Of a DNA stretch of 64,000 nt, positions 8,236 through 17,087 are shown piece by piece; the stretch's first letter is position 1, and each line of letters starts with the position of its first letter. The notes under the pieces were generated by a model. The model ran no database searches. It was given only the letters and a program-made list of their open reading frames with translations, and was not told where the DNA came from. Source of the DNA: Streptomyces cinnamoneus. Its GTDB lineage: Bacteria; Actinomycetota; Actinomycetes; Streptomycetales; Streptomycetaceae. The translations under genes and the position numbers were made by a program. Location: positions 6,197,001 through 6,261,000 of the forward strand of contig NZ_PKFQ01000001.1 in assembly GCF_002939475.1 (NCBI RefSeq). Reading direction: 5' to 3'.

Positions 8236-9090
8236 TCAGGACACGACGTCCTTGGCCCCGAAGTGCCGGAACGCCAGGGCGAACAGCACCACCGCGTACG
8301 CCACCGACACCGAGGTGCCCCGCACCATGCCGCCCCACTCCAGCTGCGGCTGGAGCGCGTCGGCCCACGCGTACTGCCAGTGCGCGGGCAGCAGGTCGCG
8401 CCAGGAACCCAGCGCGGTGACCGCGTCCAGCACGTTGCCGACGATGGTCAGCCCCATCGCGCCGCCCACCGCGCCCAGCGGCGCGTCGGTGACGGTCGAG
8501 AGCCAGAACGCCAGCGCCGCCGTCACCAGCTGGCTGACGAACACGTACGCCACGACGACGGCCAGCCGCCCGGCCGCCGTCCCCGCGTCCAGCGACCCCC
8601 CGGTGGGGATCCGCAGCGGGCCCCAGCCGTACGCGGCCGTGCCCGCGGCCAGTGCCACCAGCGGCAGCAGCACCATCGCGGCCGCGCTGAACCCGAGCGC
8701 CACCGCCAGCTTGCTCAGCAGCAGCCGCGACCGCGGTACGGGAGCAGCCAGCAGGTAGCGCAGCGACGACCAGCTCGCCTCCGAGGCCACGGCGTCGCCG
8801 CAGAACAGCGCCACCGGCACCACCAGCAGGAAGCCCGCCGAGACGAACACCGCCGTCGCCGCGAAGTTCACGCCGGAGGTGGTGGCGGTGTCGATCAGCG
8901 TCACCCGCCCGTCGCGCCCGCTGGGATCGCCGCCGATGGCGAAGGCGGCGATCAGCACGAACGGCAGGACGGCCAGGACCGCGCCCACCACGAGCGTGCG
9001 CCGCCGGCGCAGCTGCCGTGCCGCCTCCACACGCAGGGGCAGGGTGTGCCGCGCCCGGTAACCGGGCGCGGACGCCGGCGCCGTGGTCAT
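8236..9090 (-). CDS. ABC-2 type transporter permease
   Basis: This 284-residue integral membrane protein has about six hydrophobic segments, beginning with VGAVLAVLPFVLIAAFAIGG after an Arg-rich cytoplasmic N-terminus. The LLAAPVPRSRLLLSKL segment is typical of ABC-2/NatB-like permeases. It overlaps the preceding hydrolase-ABC fusion gene by 4 bp (ATGA), so it must be the membrane partner of that ATPase. The substrate is unknown. Transcription ends at the hairpin 8182-8222. Confidence 0.85.
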   Translation of the reverse strand: MTTAPASAPGYRARHTLPLRVEAARQLRRRRTLVVGAVLAVLPFVLIAAFAIGGDPSGRDGRVTLIDTATTSGVNFAATAVFVSAGFLLVVPVALFCGDAVASEASWSSLRYLLAAPVPRSRLLLSKLAVALGFSAAAMVLLPLVALAAGTAAYGWGPLRIPTGGSLDAGTAAGRLAVVVAYVFVSQLVTAALAFWLSTVTDAPLGAVGGAMGLTIVGNVLDAVTALGSWRDLLPAHWQYAWADALQPQLEWGGMVRGTSVSVAYAVVLFALAFRHFGAKDVVS

Positions 9091-11828
9091 GCCGAGCCTC
9101 CGATCAGGGTCAGGAACGCGTCCTCCAGCCGCCGGTGCGGGCCCACGCTCGCCACCGGCACCTCCAGGCGCACCAGTTCCACCAGCAGTTCCGGCGCCCG
9201 TACGCCGTCGAGCCGCACCAGCAGCCCCTCGTCGGTCCGCACGGCCGAGGCCACGCCGGGCAGCGCGGCCACCTTGTCGGCCGTCACCTCCGAGACCTCG
9301 CCCTCCACGCCCACCAGCAGCGTGTCGCCGGAGCCCACGATCTCCGCGACGGGACCGGCGCTGACCAGCCGCCCGCGGTCCATCACGACGAGGTGGGTGC
9401 AGGACTGCTCCACCTCCGCCAGGAGGTGGCTGGAGACGATGACGGTCCGCCCCGCCGCCGCGTAGCGGATCATCACCTCGCGCATCTCGCGGATCTGCGG
9501 CGGGTCGAGACCGTTGGTCGGCTCGTCCAGGATCAGCAGGTCCGGCAGCCCCAGCATGGCCTGCGCGATGGCCAGGCGCTGCCGCATGCCCTGGGAGTAC
9601 GTCCGCACCGCCCGCTCCAGCGCGGGGCCGAGCCCGGCGATCTCCAGGGCCTCGTCGAGGTGCGCGTCCTCGGCCGGCCGGCCGGTCGCCCGCCAGTACA
9701 GGTCGAGGTTGGCCCGGCCGGACAGGTGCGGCAGGAAGCCCGCGCCCTCCACGAACGCGCCGACCCGCGACAGCACCGGCGCGCCCGGCCGGATCGCGTG
9801 CCCGAAGACGTGGATCTCCCCGGCGTCGGGCCGGATCAGCCCCATGAGCATGCGCAGCGTCGTGGTCTTGCCCGCGCCGTTCGGCCCCAGCAGGCCCAGC
9901 ACCTGGCCCCGCTCGACCCGGAACGACAGGTCCCGCACGGCGTACCGGTCGGCGGACCCGGCGTACCGCTTGCTCAGGCCCGTGATCTGGAGCGGCACGT
10001 CGGCGAGCTCCGGGTCGGGCGCGGGGGCGGCCGTCCGCCGCCGGCCGGTCAGCAGCACGGCCGCCGCCACGAGCACCCCGCCGAGCGGCATCGCCCACGT
10101 CCACCACGGCAGCCCGGCCGAGCCCGTCCGCACACCGGGCGCGACCGGCACGGTCAGGCCGCCGTCGCCCAGCGAGACCGTGTACGTGGCCGGCCGCGCC
10201 GGCGAGGCGTAGCCCAGGTCGGTCGAGGCGAGGACCAGCCGCATCCGGTGCCCGGCCTCGAAGGTGTGGTCGACGGCAGGCAGCCGCACCTCCACGGTCC
10301 GGCCCGTCCCGGCGCCCTCGACGCGGAGGGGGGTCACCAGCTGTCCGGGCAGCAGCTGCTGCCCGTTCGGGCCGACGTCGTAGACCTTGGCGAAGAGGAC
10401 CGCCTCACCGGTGTCCGAGGCGACCTTCACCTTCGCGGTGGGCGAGCCGGTGACGTGGACGCCCTCGTCGAGCCGCTCGGAGTCGAAACGGGCGTACTGG
10501 CCGGGGAAGTCCATGGACACGCCGACGCCCAGGCCCGACAGCTGGGAGATGCCGCCGATGCCGGGGACGGCCGAGATGGCCGGGGGAGTCGCCCCGGCGG
10601 GGTTGGCGAAGGACTGCTCACGGCCCGTCAGGGCGACCTCGCGGGGGTCGCCGTGCAGCCCGGGGTAGTAGTCGCCGCTCGCCCCGCGCAGCTGGGTCCG
10701 CCCGTTGGTCGAGTCGATGCCCCCGGTCCGGGTGACGCGGAACACCGGGCCGGTGTCCACCCCGTCGTCGTCCCCCAGGTAGCGGTCGAACCAGGCCTTG
10801 GTGCGCCGCTCGACGCGGTCCTGCTCCCCCTTGGTGCCGCTGTCGTGACCACCAGTGATCCAGTCGACCGCGACCGGCGCGCCGTTGCGGTCGATGGCCC
10901 GGGCCGCCGCGTCGGACTGGTCGAGGGGGAAGAGCGAGTCGCTCTGACCCTGCACCAGGAGCGCGGGGACACCGATCCGGCCGGCGACCGCGGAGGGACT
11001 GCGGCGCTCCAGCAGCTCCCGGGCCTGCGCGTCCGGTTTTCCGGCGACGGCGACGCGCTCGTACATCTCGCACAGGCTCTTCTCGAACCGGCCGCAGCCC
11101 GCGGCGAGGGCGGACGGCGCCCCCGCCCCGCCCTCCCCGGCCGGGCCGCCCTTAGGGCCGACGGGCCCGGAGGCAGTGGTGGACGTGGAGCCCGTCGTGA
11201 AGAAGATCCCGGCCCACAGCTTCTTGAAGACGTCGCCGGGGAACAGCGAGTCGGCCAGGTTCCAGTAGGTGATCTGCGGGGCGATGGCGTCGACCCGCTT
11301 GTCGTTCCCGGCCGCGAGCAGGGACACCGCGCCGCCGTAGGAGGCGCCCGTGATGCCGACTCGGGGGTCGCCCGCCGCGTCCAGCCGCACCTCGGGCCTC
11401 CCGGCCAGCCAGTCGATCAGCCTGCTCACGTCGGCGACCTCGCGGTCGGGGTCGTTGAGGCCGATGCGGCCCGTGGAGCGCCCGAAGCCGCGCGCCGACC
11501 AGGTCAGCACCGCGTAGCCGGAACGCGCCAGTTCCTCCGCCTGCGACCGCAGGTCCTCCTTGCTGCCGCCGAAGCCGTGCGCGAGCAGTACGGCCGGCCG
11601 GCGGCCCGAACCGCCGGAGGTGAAGAAGGAGGTGTCGATCCGCACCGTGCCACCGCCACCGCCGCCGGCGGCCTCAGGCACGGTCATGAACCGGTCCTCG
11701 CGGCGCACGGGCGGATCGCCTCCGGTGGCCGAGGCCACCGTCCACGTGCCGGCACCCGCGAGGACCACGGCAGCGGCCGTCGCGGCGAGGAGCCGGCGTC
11801 CGCGCAGGCGGGGAAAACGCAGCTTCAT
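9087..11828 (-). CDS. Fusion of an exported S15/CocE-type hydrolase with an ABC ATPase
   Basis: This 913-residue protein has two enzymatic halves. Residues 13-33 form a signal anchor. Residues 40-550 resemble X-Pro dipeptidyl-peptidase (S15)/CocE hydrolases, with HGFGGSKEDL as oxyanion loop, a probable Ser163 (GASYGGA), Asp297 (GQSD) and His328 (TGGHDS) triad, and a C-terminal beta-sandwich. Residues 573-595 form a second membrane segment. Residues 610-913 are a complete ABC ATPase: Walker A with Lys654, signature YSQGM, Walker B LLILDEPT and the H-loop SSHLL. Two membrane passes put the hydrolase outside and the ATPase inside, so the topology is self-consistent. The ATPase half pairs with the coupled permease. 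The biological role is unknown; processing or release of an exported peptide is one possibility. Confidence 0.85.
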   Translation of the reverse strand: MKLRFPRLRGRRLLAATAAAVVLAGAGTWTVASATGGDPPVRREDRFMTVPEAAGGGGGGTVRIDTSFFTSGGSGRRPAVLLAHGFGGSKEDLRSQAEELARSGYAVLTWSARGFGRSTGRIGLNDPDREVADVSRLIDWLAGRPEVRLDAAGDPRVGITGASYGGAVSLLAAGNDKRVDAIAPQITYWNLADSLFPGDVFKKLWAGIFFTTGSTSTTASGPVGPKGGPAGEGGAGAPSALAAGCGRFEKSLCEMYERVAVAGKPDAQARELLERRSPSAVAGRIGVPALLVQGQSDSLFPLDQSDAAARAIDRNGAPVAVDWITGGHDSGTKGEQDRVERRTKAWFDRYLGDDDGVDTGPVFRVTRTGGIDSTNGRTQLRGASGDYYPGLHGDPREVALTGREQSFANPAGATPPAISAVPGIGGISQLSGLGVGVSMDFPGQYARFDSERLDEGVHVTGSPTAKVKVASDTGEAVLFAKVYDVGPNGQQLLPGQLVTPLRVEGAGTGRTVEVRLPAVDHTFEAGHRMRLVLASTDLGYASPARPATYTVSLGDGGLTVPVAPGVRTGSAGLPWWTWAMPLGGVLVAAAVLLTGRRRTAAPAPDPELADVPLQITGLSKRYAGSADRYAVRDLSFRVERGQVLGLLGPNGAGKTTTLRMLMGLIRPDAGEIHVFGHAIRPGAPVLSRVGAFVEGAGFLPHLSGRANLDLYWRATGRPAEDAHLDEALEIAGLGPALERAVRTYSQGMRQRLAIAQAMLGLPDLLILDEPTNGLDPPQIREMREVMIRYAAAGRTVIVSSHLLAEVEQSCTHLVVMDRGRLVSAGPVAEIVGSGDTLLVGVEGEVSEVTADKVAALPGVASAVRTDEGLLVRLDGVRAPELLVELVRLEVPVASVGPHRRLEDAFLTLIGGSA

Positions 11829-11863
11829 GTTCGAATGCTATGCGGAGCCGGGATCCGGCCGGA

Positions 11864-11884
11864 CGGCCCCCGTGCGGAGGGCCG
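11864..11884 (-). terminator. Possible short terminator after the glycan operon
   Basis: A 6-bp GC-only inverted repeat (11864-11869 with 11879-11884, 9-nt loop) lies 20 bases past the alpha-mannosidase stop and before the hydrolase-ABC gene. It is modest in length and may be chance in such GC-rich DNA. Confidence 0.3.
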
Positions 11885-11903
11885 CCCGCCATCCACCCCG
11901 GCC

Positions 11904-14900
11904 TCAGGCCCGCTTCAGCCGCAGGGTGAGGATCTGGAACGGCCTGAGGGCCAGACGGATCCCCTCACCCTCCGCCGGGACCGCCTCCAGCGGCCGCTCC
12001 AGCAGGTCGCACACGTGCGCCGAAGCCATCGCGAAGCCCGGCGTCAGACGCGCCCGCGCCCGCCCGCCCAGCGACTCGTACAGCCGGACGACCACGTCCC
12101 CGCTGCCGTCGTCCGCCAGCTTGACCGCCGAGACCACCACCGCGTCGTCGTCGACGCGCGCCAGCGGCAGGACCCCGCGCTCCCCGGGCACCCTCCGCTC
12201 CGGCAGGTTGACGCGGTATCCCTCCCGCACCGCGTCCCCCACGGACGCGTTCGGCACCAGCGCGTACCGGAAGCGGTGCACACCCTGGTCGGTGCGCGGG
12301 TCGGGGAAGCGCGGGGCCCGCAGCAGGGAGAGCCGGACGGTGGTGGTCGTTCCGCCGTCCTCCGCGCGGGCCGCGCGCGTCACGTCGTAGCCGTACGTCG
12401 AGTCGTTGACCAGGGCCACGCCCCAGCCCGGCTCCTGAAGGTGCACGAACCGGTGCGCGCACGCCTCGAACTTCGCCGCGTCCCAGCTCGTGTTGGCGTG
12501 CGTGGGCCGGTGGAGGTGGCCGAACTGCGTCTCGGCCGCCACCCGGTCCGTGTGCACGTCCAGCGGGAAGGAGGCCTTCAGGAACTTCTCCGTCTCGTGC
12601 CAGTCGACCTCCGTCTCGACGTCGAGCCGGCGCACCCCCGCCGGCAGCGAGAGCCGCTGCACGACGCGCGAGGTGCCGAAGGCCCGCACGACGCGGACCG
12701 TCACCCCGTCCTCGGCCAGCTCCACCGTCTCGGCGTCCGTCAGGTCGGTCACCGTGTTCCGGTAGAAGGGGTCCACGTCCCAGGCGTCCCACATGTTCGG
12801 GAAGTCCTGGTGGAGCTGGAGCAGATTGGCGGCCGCGCCCGGGGGGACCGCCTCCCGGTCCGCCCCGGTGTCGTACACCGAGACCACTAGGCCGCGACCG
12901 TCGACCTCGACGCGCAGGGCGGCGTTGCGCAGGACGAAGCCGCCGCCCTCGCGCGGCTGTGCCGTCGACGGCTCCGGGGCGGGCCGGCCCGCGGCCACGG
13001 CCCCGTGCGCCGCCGCGCCCGCGCGCTCGTGCGGCGCCGCGTTGAAGACGACCGTGCCGCCGGAGGCGCCGTCCCCGGCGAGCGCCGCCAGCGCCCGCGC
13101 GATCAGCGCCTCCAGCTCGGCCGCCGTCTCCTCGTACGTGCGCGCGGCCTCCCGGTGCACCCACGCGATCGAGGTGCCCGGCAGGATGTCGTGGAACTGG
13201 TGCAGCAGCACCGTCTTCCACAGGCGGTCCAGTGCCTCGTACGGATACGGGAACCCGGTCCGCACCGCCGCCGTCGCCGCCCACAGCTCCGCCTCGTACA
13301 GCAGGTGCTCGCAGCGCCGGTTGCCCTGCTTGGTCCGCGCCTGGCTCGTCAGCGTCGCGCGGTGCAGCTCCAGGTACAGCTCGCCCACCCACACCGGCGC
13401 GTGCGGATACTCCGCGTGCGCCTTCTCGAAGAACGCCGACGGTTTCTCGAAGACCACCCGCGCCGACCCCTCCAGGTCCGCGAGCCGCTTCGCCCGCGCC
13501 AGCATCTCCCGTGTCGTCCCGCCCCCGCCGTCACCCCAGCCGGTCGGCGCCAGGGACCGCGTCGCACCGCCCTTCTCCTGGAAGTTGCGGACCGCGTGCG
13601 CCACCTCCGCGCCCGACAGCTGGGAGTTGTAGGTGTCGATGGGCGGGAAGTGCGTGAAGACGCGGGTGCCGTCCAGCCCCTCCCACCAGAAGGTGTGGTG
13701 CGGGAACTTGTTGGTCCGGCTCCAGGAGATCTTCTGCGTCAGGAACCACCGGGAGCCCGACAGCCTCACCAGCTGCGGCAGCGCCGCCGAATAGCCGAAC
13801 GAGTCCGGCAGCCACACCTCCTCCGTCTCGATCCCGAACTCCTCCAGGAAGAACCTCTTGCCGTGCACGAACTGCCGCGCCAGCGCCTCCGACCCCGGCA
13901 TGTTCGTGTCGGACTCCACCCACATGCCGCCCACCGGCACGAACCGGCCCTCCGCCACCGCCTTCTTGACCCGCGCGTACACCTCCGGGCGGTGCTCCTT
14001 GACCCACGCGAACTGCTGCGCCTGCGACATCGCGTAGACGAAGTCCGGCTCGTCCTCCAGCAGCGCCGTCATGTTGGAGGTCGTACGGGCCACCTTCCGC
14101 ACCGTCTCGCGCAGCGGCCACAACCACGCCGAGTCGATGTGCGCGTGCCCGACCGCGCTGATCCGGTGCGCGGAGGCGTGCGCGGGCGAGGACAGCACAC
14201 CGCGCAGCTCCTCACGGGCCCCGGCCGCCGTGCCGCCCACGTCCTGGAGGTCCACGGCGTCCAGCGCCCGTTCGACGGCCCGCAGGACCTCCCAGCGGCG
14301 CGGCGAGTCCACCGACAGCTCGGCCATCAGCCCGCCCAGCACCTCCAGGTCCTGGACCAGCTCCCACACCGTCCGCTCGAAGACGGCCAGGTCCATCCGG
14401 GCCAGCCGGTAGCGCGGTGCGTCGTCGGCCGTCTCCCGGTCGCCCAGCTCGGTGGGCCGGAACGGCCGGTAGTCCAGGATCACCGGGTTGGACGCCGCCT
14501 CGACGTGCAGCAGGACCTGCTCGCCGCCCCGCGCCCTCTCGCTGACGCGCACCCACTGGTTGCGCGGGTTGAGCCCCTTCAGCGGCGAGCCGTCCGGGCC
14601 GTACACCAGGCCCTCGCACTGGAAGCCCGGCATGTTGTCGTCGAAGCCCAGGTCCAGCAGCGCCTCCACCGTGCGGCCCGCCCACTCCCGCGGCACGGTC
14701 CCGGACACGGTGAACCAGCTGGTGCCCCAGGCAGGCCCCCACTCCGTCCCCGCCTCGACGGGCGTCCGCTCCGCCGCCAGCCCCTCGGCCACCGACACGG
14801 GCTCACCCGGCGCGTGCCACACGGACACGGACAGCGGCACCGACTCGGGGTACACGGCCGGACGGATGCGCTCCTCCAGCACGCGCGTGAGGCGGGCTTC

Positions 14901-14924
14901 GGTGATGCTGCGGTCGTTGTGCAT
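11904..14924 (-). CDS. GH38 alpha-mannosidase
   Basis: This 1006-residue glycoside hydrolase family 38 enzyme removes alpha-linked mannose. The zinc site is HAHID at residues 260-264 (His262 and Asp264 expected as ligands), and the nucleophile is Asp374 in EVWLPDSFGYS. The downstream GH38 beta-sandwich domains are complete. There is no signal peptide, so it acts in the cytosol on imported oligosaccharides. A clear ribosome site (GAAGGAG) precedes ATG 14924. It lies 36 bp after the GH85 gene in the same operon as GH5 and a sugar importer, which points to trimming of high-mannose N-glycan fragments. Confidence 0.9.
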   Translation of the reverse strand: MHNDRSITEARLTRVLEERIRPAVYPESVPLSVSVWHAPGEPVSVAEGLAAERTPVEAGTEWGPAWGTSWFTVSGTVPREWAGRTVEALLDLGFDDNMPGFQCEGLVYGPDGSPLKGLNPRNQWVRVSERARGGEQVLLHVEAASNPVILDYRPFRPTELGDRETADDAPRYRLARMDLAVFERTVWELVQDLEVLGGLMAELSVDSPRRWEVLRAVERALDAVDLQDVGGTAAGAREELRGVLSSPAHASAHRISAVGHAHIDSAWLWPLRETVRKVARTTSNMTALLEDEPDFVYAMSQAQQFAWVKEHRPEVYARVKKAVAEGRFVPVGGMWVESDTNMPGSEALARQFVHGKRFFLEEFGIETEEVWLPDSFGYSAALPQLVRLSGSRWFLTQKISWSRTNKFPHHTFWWEGLDGTRVFTHFPPIDTYNSQLSGAEVAHAVRNFQEKGGATRSLAPTGWGDGGGGTTREMLARAKRLADLEGSARVVFEKPSAFFEKAHAEYPHAPVWVGELYLELHRATLTSQARTKQGNRRCEHLLYEAELWAATAAVRTGFPYPYEALDRLWKTVLLHQFHDILPGTSIAWVHREAARTYEETAAELEALIARALAALAGDGASGGTVVFNAAPHERAGAAAHGAVAAGRPAPEPSTAQPREGGGFVLRNAALRVEVDGRGLVVSVYDTGADREAVPPGAAANLLQLHQDFPNMWDAWDVDPFYRNTVTDLTDAETVELAEDGVTVRVVRAFGTSRVVQRLSLPAGVRRLDVETEVDWHETEKFLKASFPLDVHTDRVAAETQFGHLHRPTHANTSWDAAKFEACAHRFVHLQEPGWGVALVNDSTYGYDVTRAARAEDGGTTTTVRLSLLRAPRFPDPRTDQGVHRFRYALVPNASVGDAVREGYRVNLPERRVPGERGVLPLARVDDDAVVVSAVKLADDGSGDVVVRLYESLGGRARARLTPGFAMASAHVCDLLERPLEAVPAEGEGIRLALRPFQILTLRLKRA

Positions 14925-14960
14925 GCTTCTCCTTCGGGCGGGGCCCTCGGGTGAGAAGGG

Positions 14961-17033
14961 CTACCAGCGGAACATGACGGAAGCGGGGGCGGAGACGGAG
15001 TACAGCTCGTCCACGGCGCACACGTCGACGCGGGTGGCCGCCTCGCCGGCCGTACGGCGCAGCGCCGGGACGTAGTAGGCATGCCCACACGTGCCGCCGA
15101 GGAAGCGGAAGCCGCCGCCGGGCAGCGCCTGCCGCAGCTCGTAGTGGCGCACGGGCCCGGGCGCCCGCCGGCCGGTGCCCGCCGCGGCGGGCGGGTCCCA
15201 GCGCAGCCGCAGCGCGGCCGTGCCGTCGGCGTTCCGCGTGGACGCGCTCACCGTGACCGCCCGGGGCCGTCCCGGTGCGGCGGGCACGGCGTCGTGGACC
15301 GCCAGCTCGCCCAGCCGCCACCGCACGCCGCCGCCGTCCGGCGCCGTCAGCCGCACGCCCAGGACGCGGGCCGTGCCGCCGGCGCGGCCGAGCGGGCCCA
15401 GGCGCAGGGTGGCCGTGGTCCAGCCCCGGCCGCCCGCGGGCAACGTGCCGGCCGGCAGGTACGCGAAGCGGTCGGGCCGCTCCTCCAGCGCGAGGGCCAC
15501 CTCCACGCGCACCGCCGCCGACCCCGGGTCGGTGCGGTGCGCCAGCTCCACCACGGTCGCCTCCGACAGCGGCAGCCGCGCGGCGTAGAGCTCGACCGTC
15601 GCGGCGCCCGCGGCCTGCGTGGTGACCAGGAGACTGCTGCCGCCCCGCCAGGCGTCGGCGAAGTCGAAGCCGACAAAGGGCCGGTCACCGGCCGTGTGGA
15701 CCACCCAGCGGCGGCCGGGCAGCCGGTCCTGTAGTCCCAGGTGGTTCCACGCGTCGCCGGCCACGCGCCGGCCGCGGTCGTACCAGCCCAGTCCGTGACC
15801 GGTGTTGAAGGTGGTGGCGAACGGCAGCGCGATGAGGGTCGAGCGGTCCACGACCGTCGCCGCCGCGGGCCGCCACGGCCCGGACTCCGGACAGGCCGGG
15901 TCCAGCGCGGCCCCGGACCAGAAGCGGTCGTCCCGCGCGTGGAAGGCCGCCGGTGCCCGGCCGCCCTCGGGGAGGCTCCGCCACGTCCACTCGGGACGGT
16001 AGAAACCGTAGGAGGCGAGGTGCGGGCCGCCGGCCGGCACGAGCGCGTCCCAGTCGACCGGGGTGTCCCAGCCACGCGCCTCGACGTCGATGCCGGCCCA
16101 CAGCTCGAACGGTCCGCGCCCCAGGCTCCGGGCGAGCTCCCCGGAGGACACCAGACCCGAACGGCTCCAGCCGAAGTTCAGGAACATGCCGTCGGCGGCG
16201 CGGAAGAACGGGGCGTTGCGCTCGTTGAGCTCGTTCTGCCAGGCGATGTCGCCGGAGACGGTCATGGCGTCGTACCAGGTGACGCGCAGCGCCCTGCCGC
16301 CGGACGCGCCCCGGGCCCGCAGGTACGCCACGAAGTCGCGCATCCGCGCCCCGAGCCGGGCGTCACCCCCGCCGGTCTCGGCGTTGAGGAACCATCCGTC
16401 GAAGCCGTACGCCCGCGCCACCTCGACCAGCTTGTCGGCGAGCGGGAACGCGCCGTCCGGCCCCTGCCGCACCAGGTCGTGCGTCCAGCGCAGCTGTCCG
16501 CCGTAGGCGGCCGGCGGCAGGAAGACCGTGCCGAGCACGCGCACCCCGTTGCGGTGCGCGGCGTCCACGACGGGCGCGTTGGGCGCGAGGACCAGGCCCT
16601 CGCCCGCGGAACCGCCCCAGAACACCAGCTCGTCCAGGTAGGCCCAGTGGCTGAGCGCGTAGAAGTCGGCGCTGGCCGACCCCTGGGAGGGGTTGCCCGA
16701 GGTGGGGGCGAAGGCGGCGAGGGCGCAGACGCGGGCCTGGTCGGGGCGCGCGGTGGCGTTGGGCGGGGGCGGGGTGAAGCGCGGGGCCAGCGGGACCGTC
16801 GCCCGGTTGAACGGCAGGTCGGCGTCGTCCCGCTCCCGCCACGCGCTCAGGCTGCGCCAGGTGACGCCGGGCGCGGGGGTGCCGGAGGGCAGACCGTCGG
16901 GGAACCAGTAGGAGGCGTACGGCTGGAGGTCCTCGGCGGCGCCGGCCGAGGCGGCCGCCGCGGGCAGGGCGCCGGCGGCGAGGCCGGCCGCTCCGGCCGC
17001 CAGCACCGCACGGCGGGTGGGTCTCTCGCTCAC
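14961..17033 (-). CDS. GH85 endo-beta-N-acetylglucosaminidase, Tat-exported
   Basis: This 690-residue protein starts with a Tat-type signal peptide (PTRRAVLAAGAAGLAAG, ending near residue 30). The GH85 barrel carries YASYWFPDGLP near the start and the catalytic pair Asn217/Glu219 in FDGWFLNAE, the substrate-assisted motif of ENGases. C-terminal beta-sandwich modules follow, including a fibronectin-like segment near residues 595-690. Such enzymes cut the chitobiose core of N-glycans and release Man(n)GlcNAc. As the only exported enzyme of the operon it should supply the substrate for the importer. Confidence 0.88.
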   Translation of the reverse strand: MSERPTRRAVLAAGAAGLAAGALPAAAASAGAAEDLQPYASYWFPDGLPSGTPAPGVTWRSLSAWRERDDADLPFNRATVPLAPRFTPPPPNATARPDQARVCALAAFAPTSGNPSQGSASADFYALSHWAYLDELVFWGGSAGEGLVLAPNAPVVDAAHRNGVRVLGTVFLPPAAYGGQLRWTHDLVRQGPDGAFPLADKLVEVARAYGFDGWFLNAETGGGDARLGARMRDFVAYLRARGASGGRALRVTWYDAMTVSGDIAWQNELNERNAPFFRAADGMFLNFGWSRSGLVSSGELARSLGRGPFELWAGIDVEARGWDTPVDWDALVPAGGPHLASYGFYRPEWTWRSLPEGGRAPAAFHARDDRFWSGAALDPACPESGPWRPAAATVVDRSTLIALPFATTFNTGHGLGWYDRGRRVAGDAWNHLGLQDRLPGRRWVVHTAGDRPFVGFDFADAWRGGSSLLVTTQAAGAATVELYAARLPLSEATVVELAHRTDPGSAAVRVEVALALEERPDRFAYLPAGTLPAGGRGWTTATLRLGPLGRAGGTARVLGVRLTAPDGGGVRWRLGELAVHDAVPAAPGRPRAVTVSASTRNADGTAALRLRWDPPAAAGTGRRAPGPVRHYELRQALPGGGFRFLGGTCGHAYYVPALRRTAGEAATRVDVCAVDELYSVSAPASVMFRW

Positions 17034-17058
17034 GACAGCTCCTTGGGTGAGGGGCGGA

Positions 17059-17083
17059 ACCGGGCCGCGACGGGCGGCCCGGT
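17059..17083 (-). promoter_or_regulatory. Intra-operon hairpin between GH5 and GH85 genes
   Basis: A perfect 10-bp stem with a 5-nt loop (17059-17068 paired with 17074-17083) sits in the 54-bp gap between the GH5 stop and the GH85 start. It could be a partial terminator, a transcript-stability element or a processing site that sets different levels of intracellular and exported enzymes. Confidence 0.45.
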
Positions 17084-17087
17084 GGGT

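Noticed and set aside
9018..12890. Open frame of 1290 codons antisense to the fusion and mannosidase genes
   Set aside because: Composition is dominated by Arg, Gly, Pro and His, with no domain, while the opposite strand carries clear catalytic motifs.
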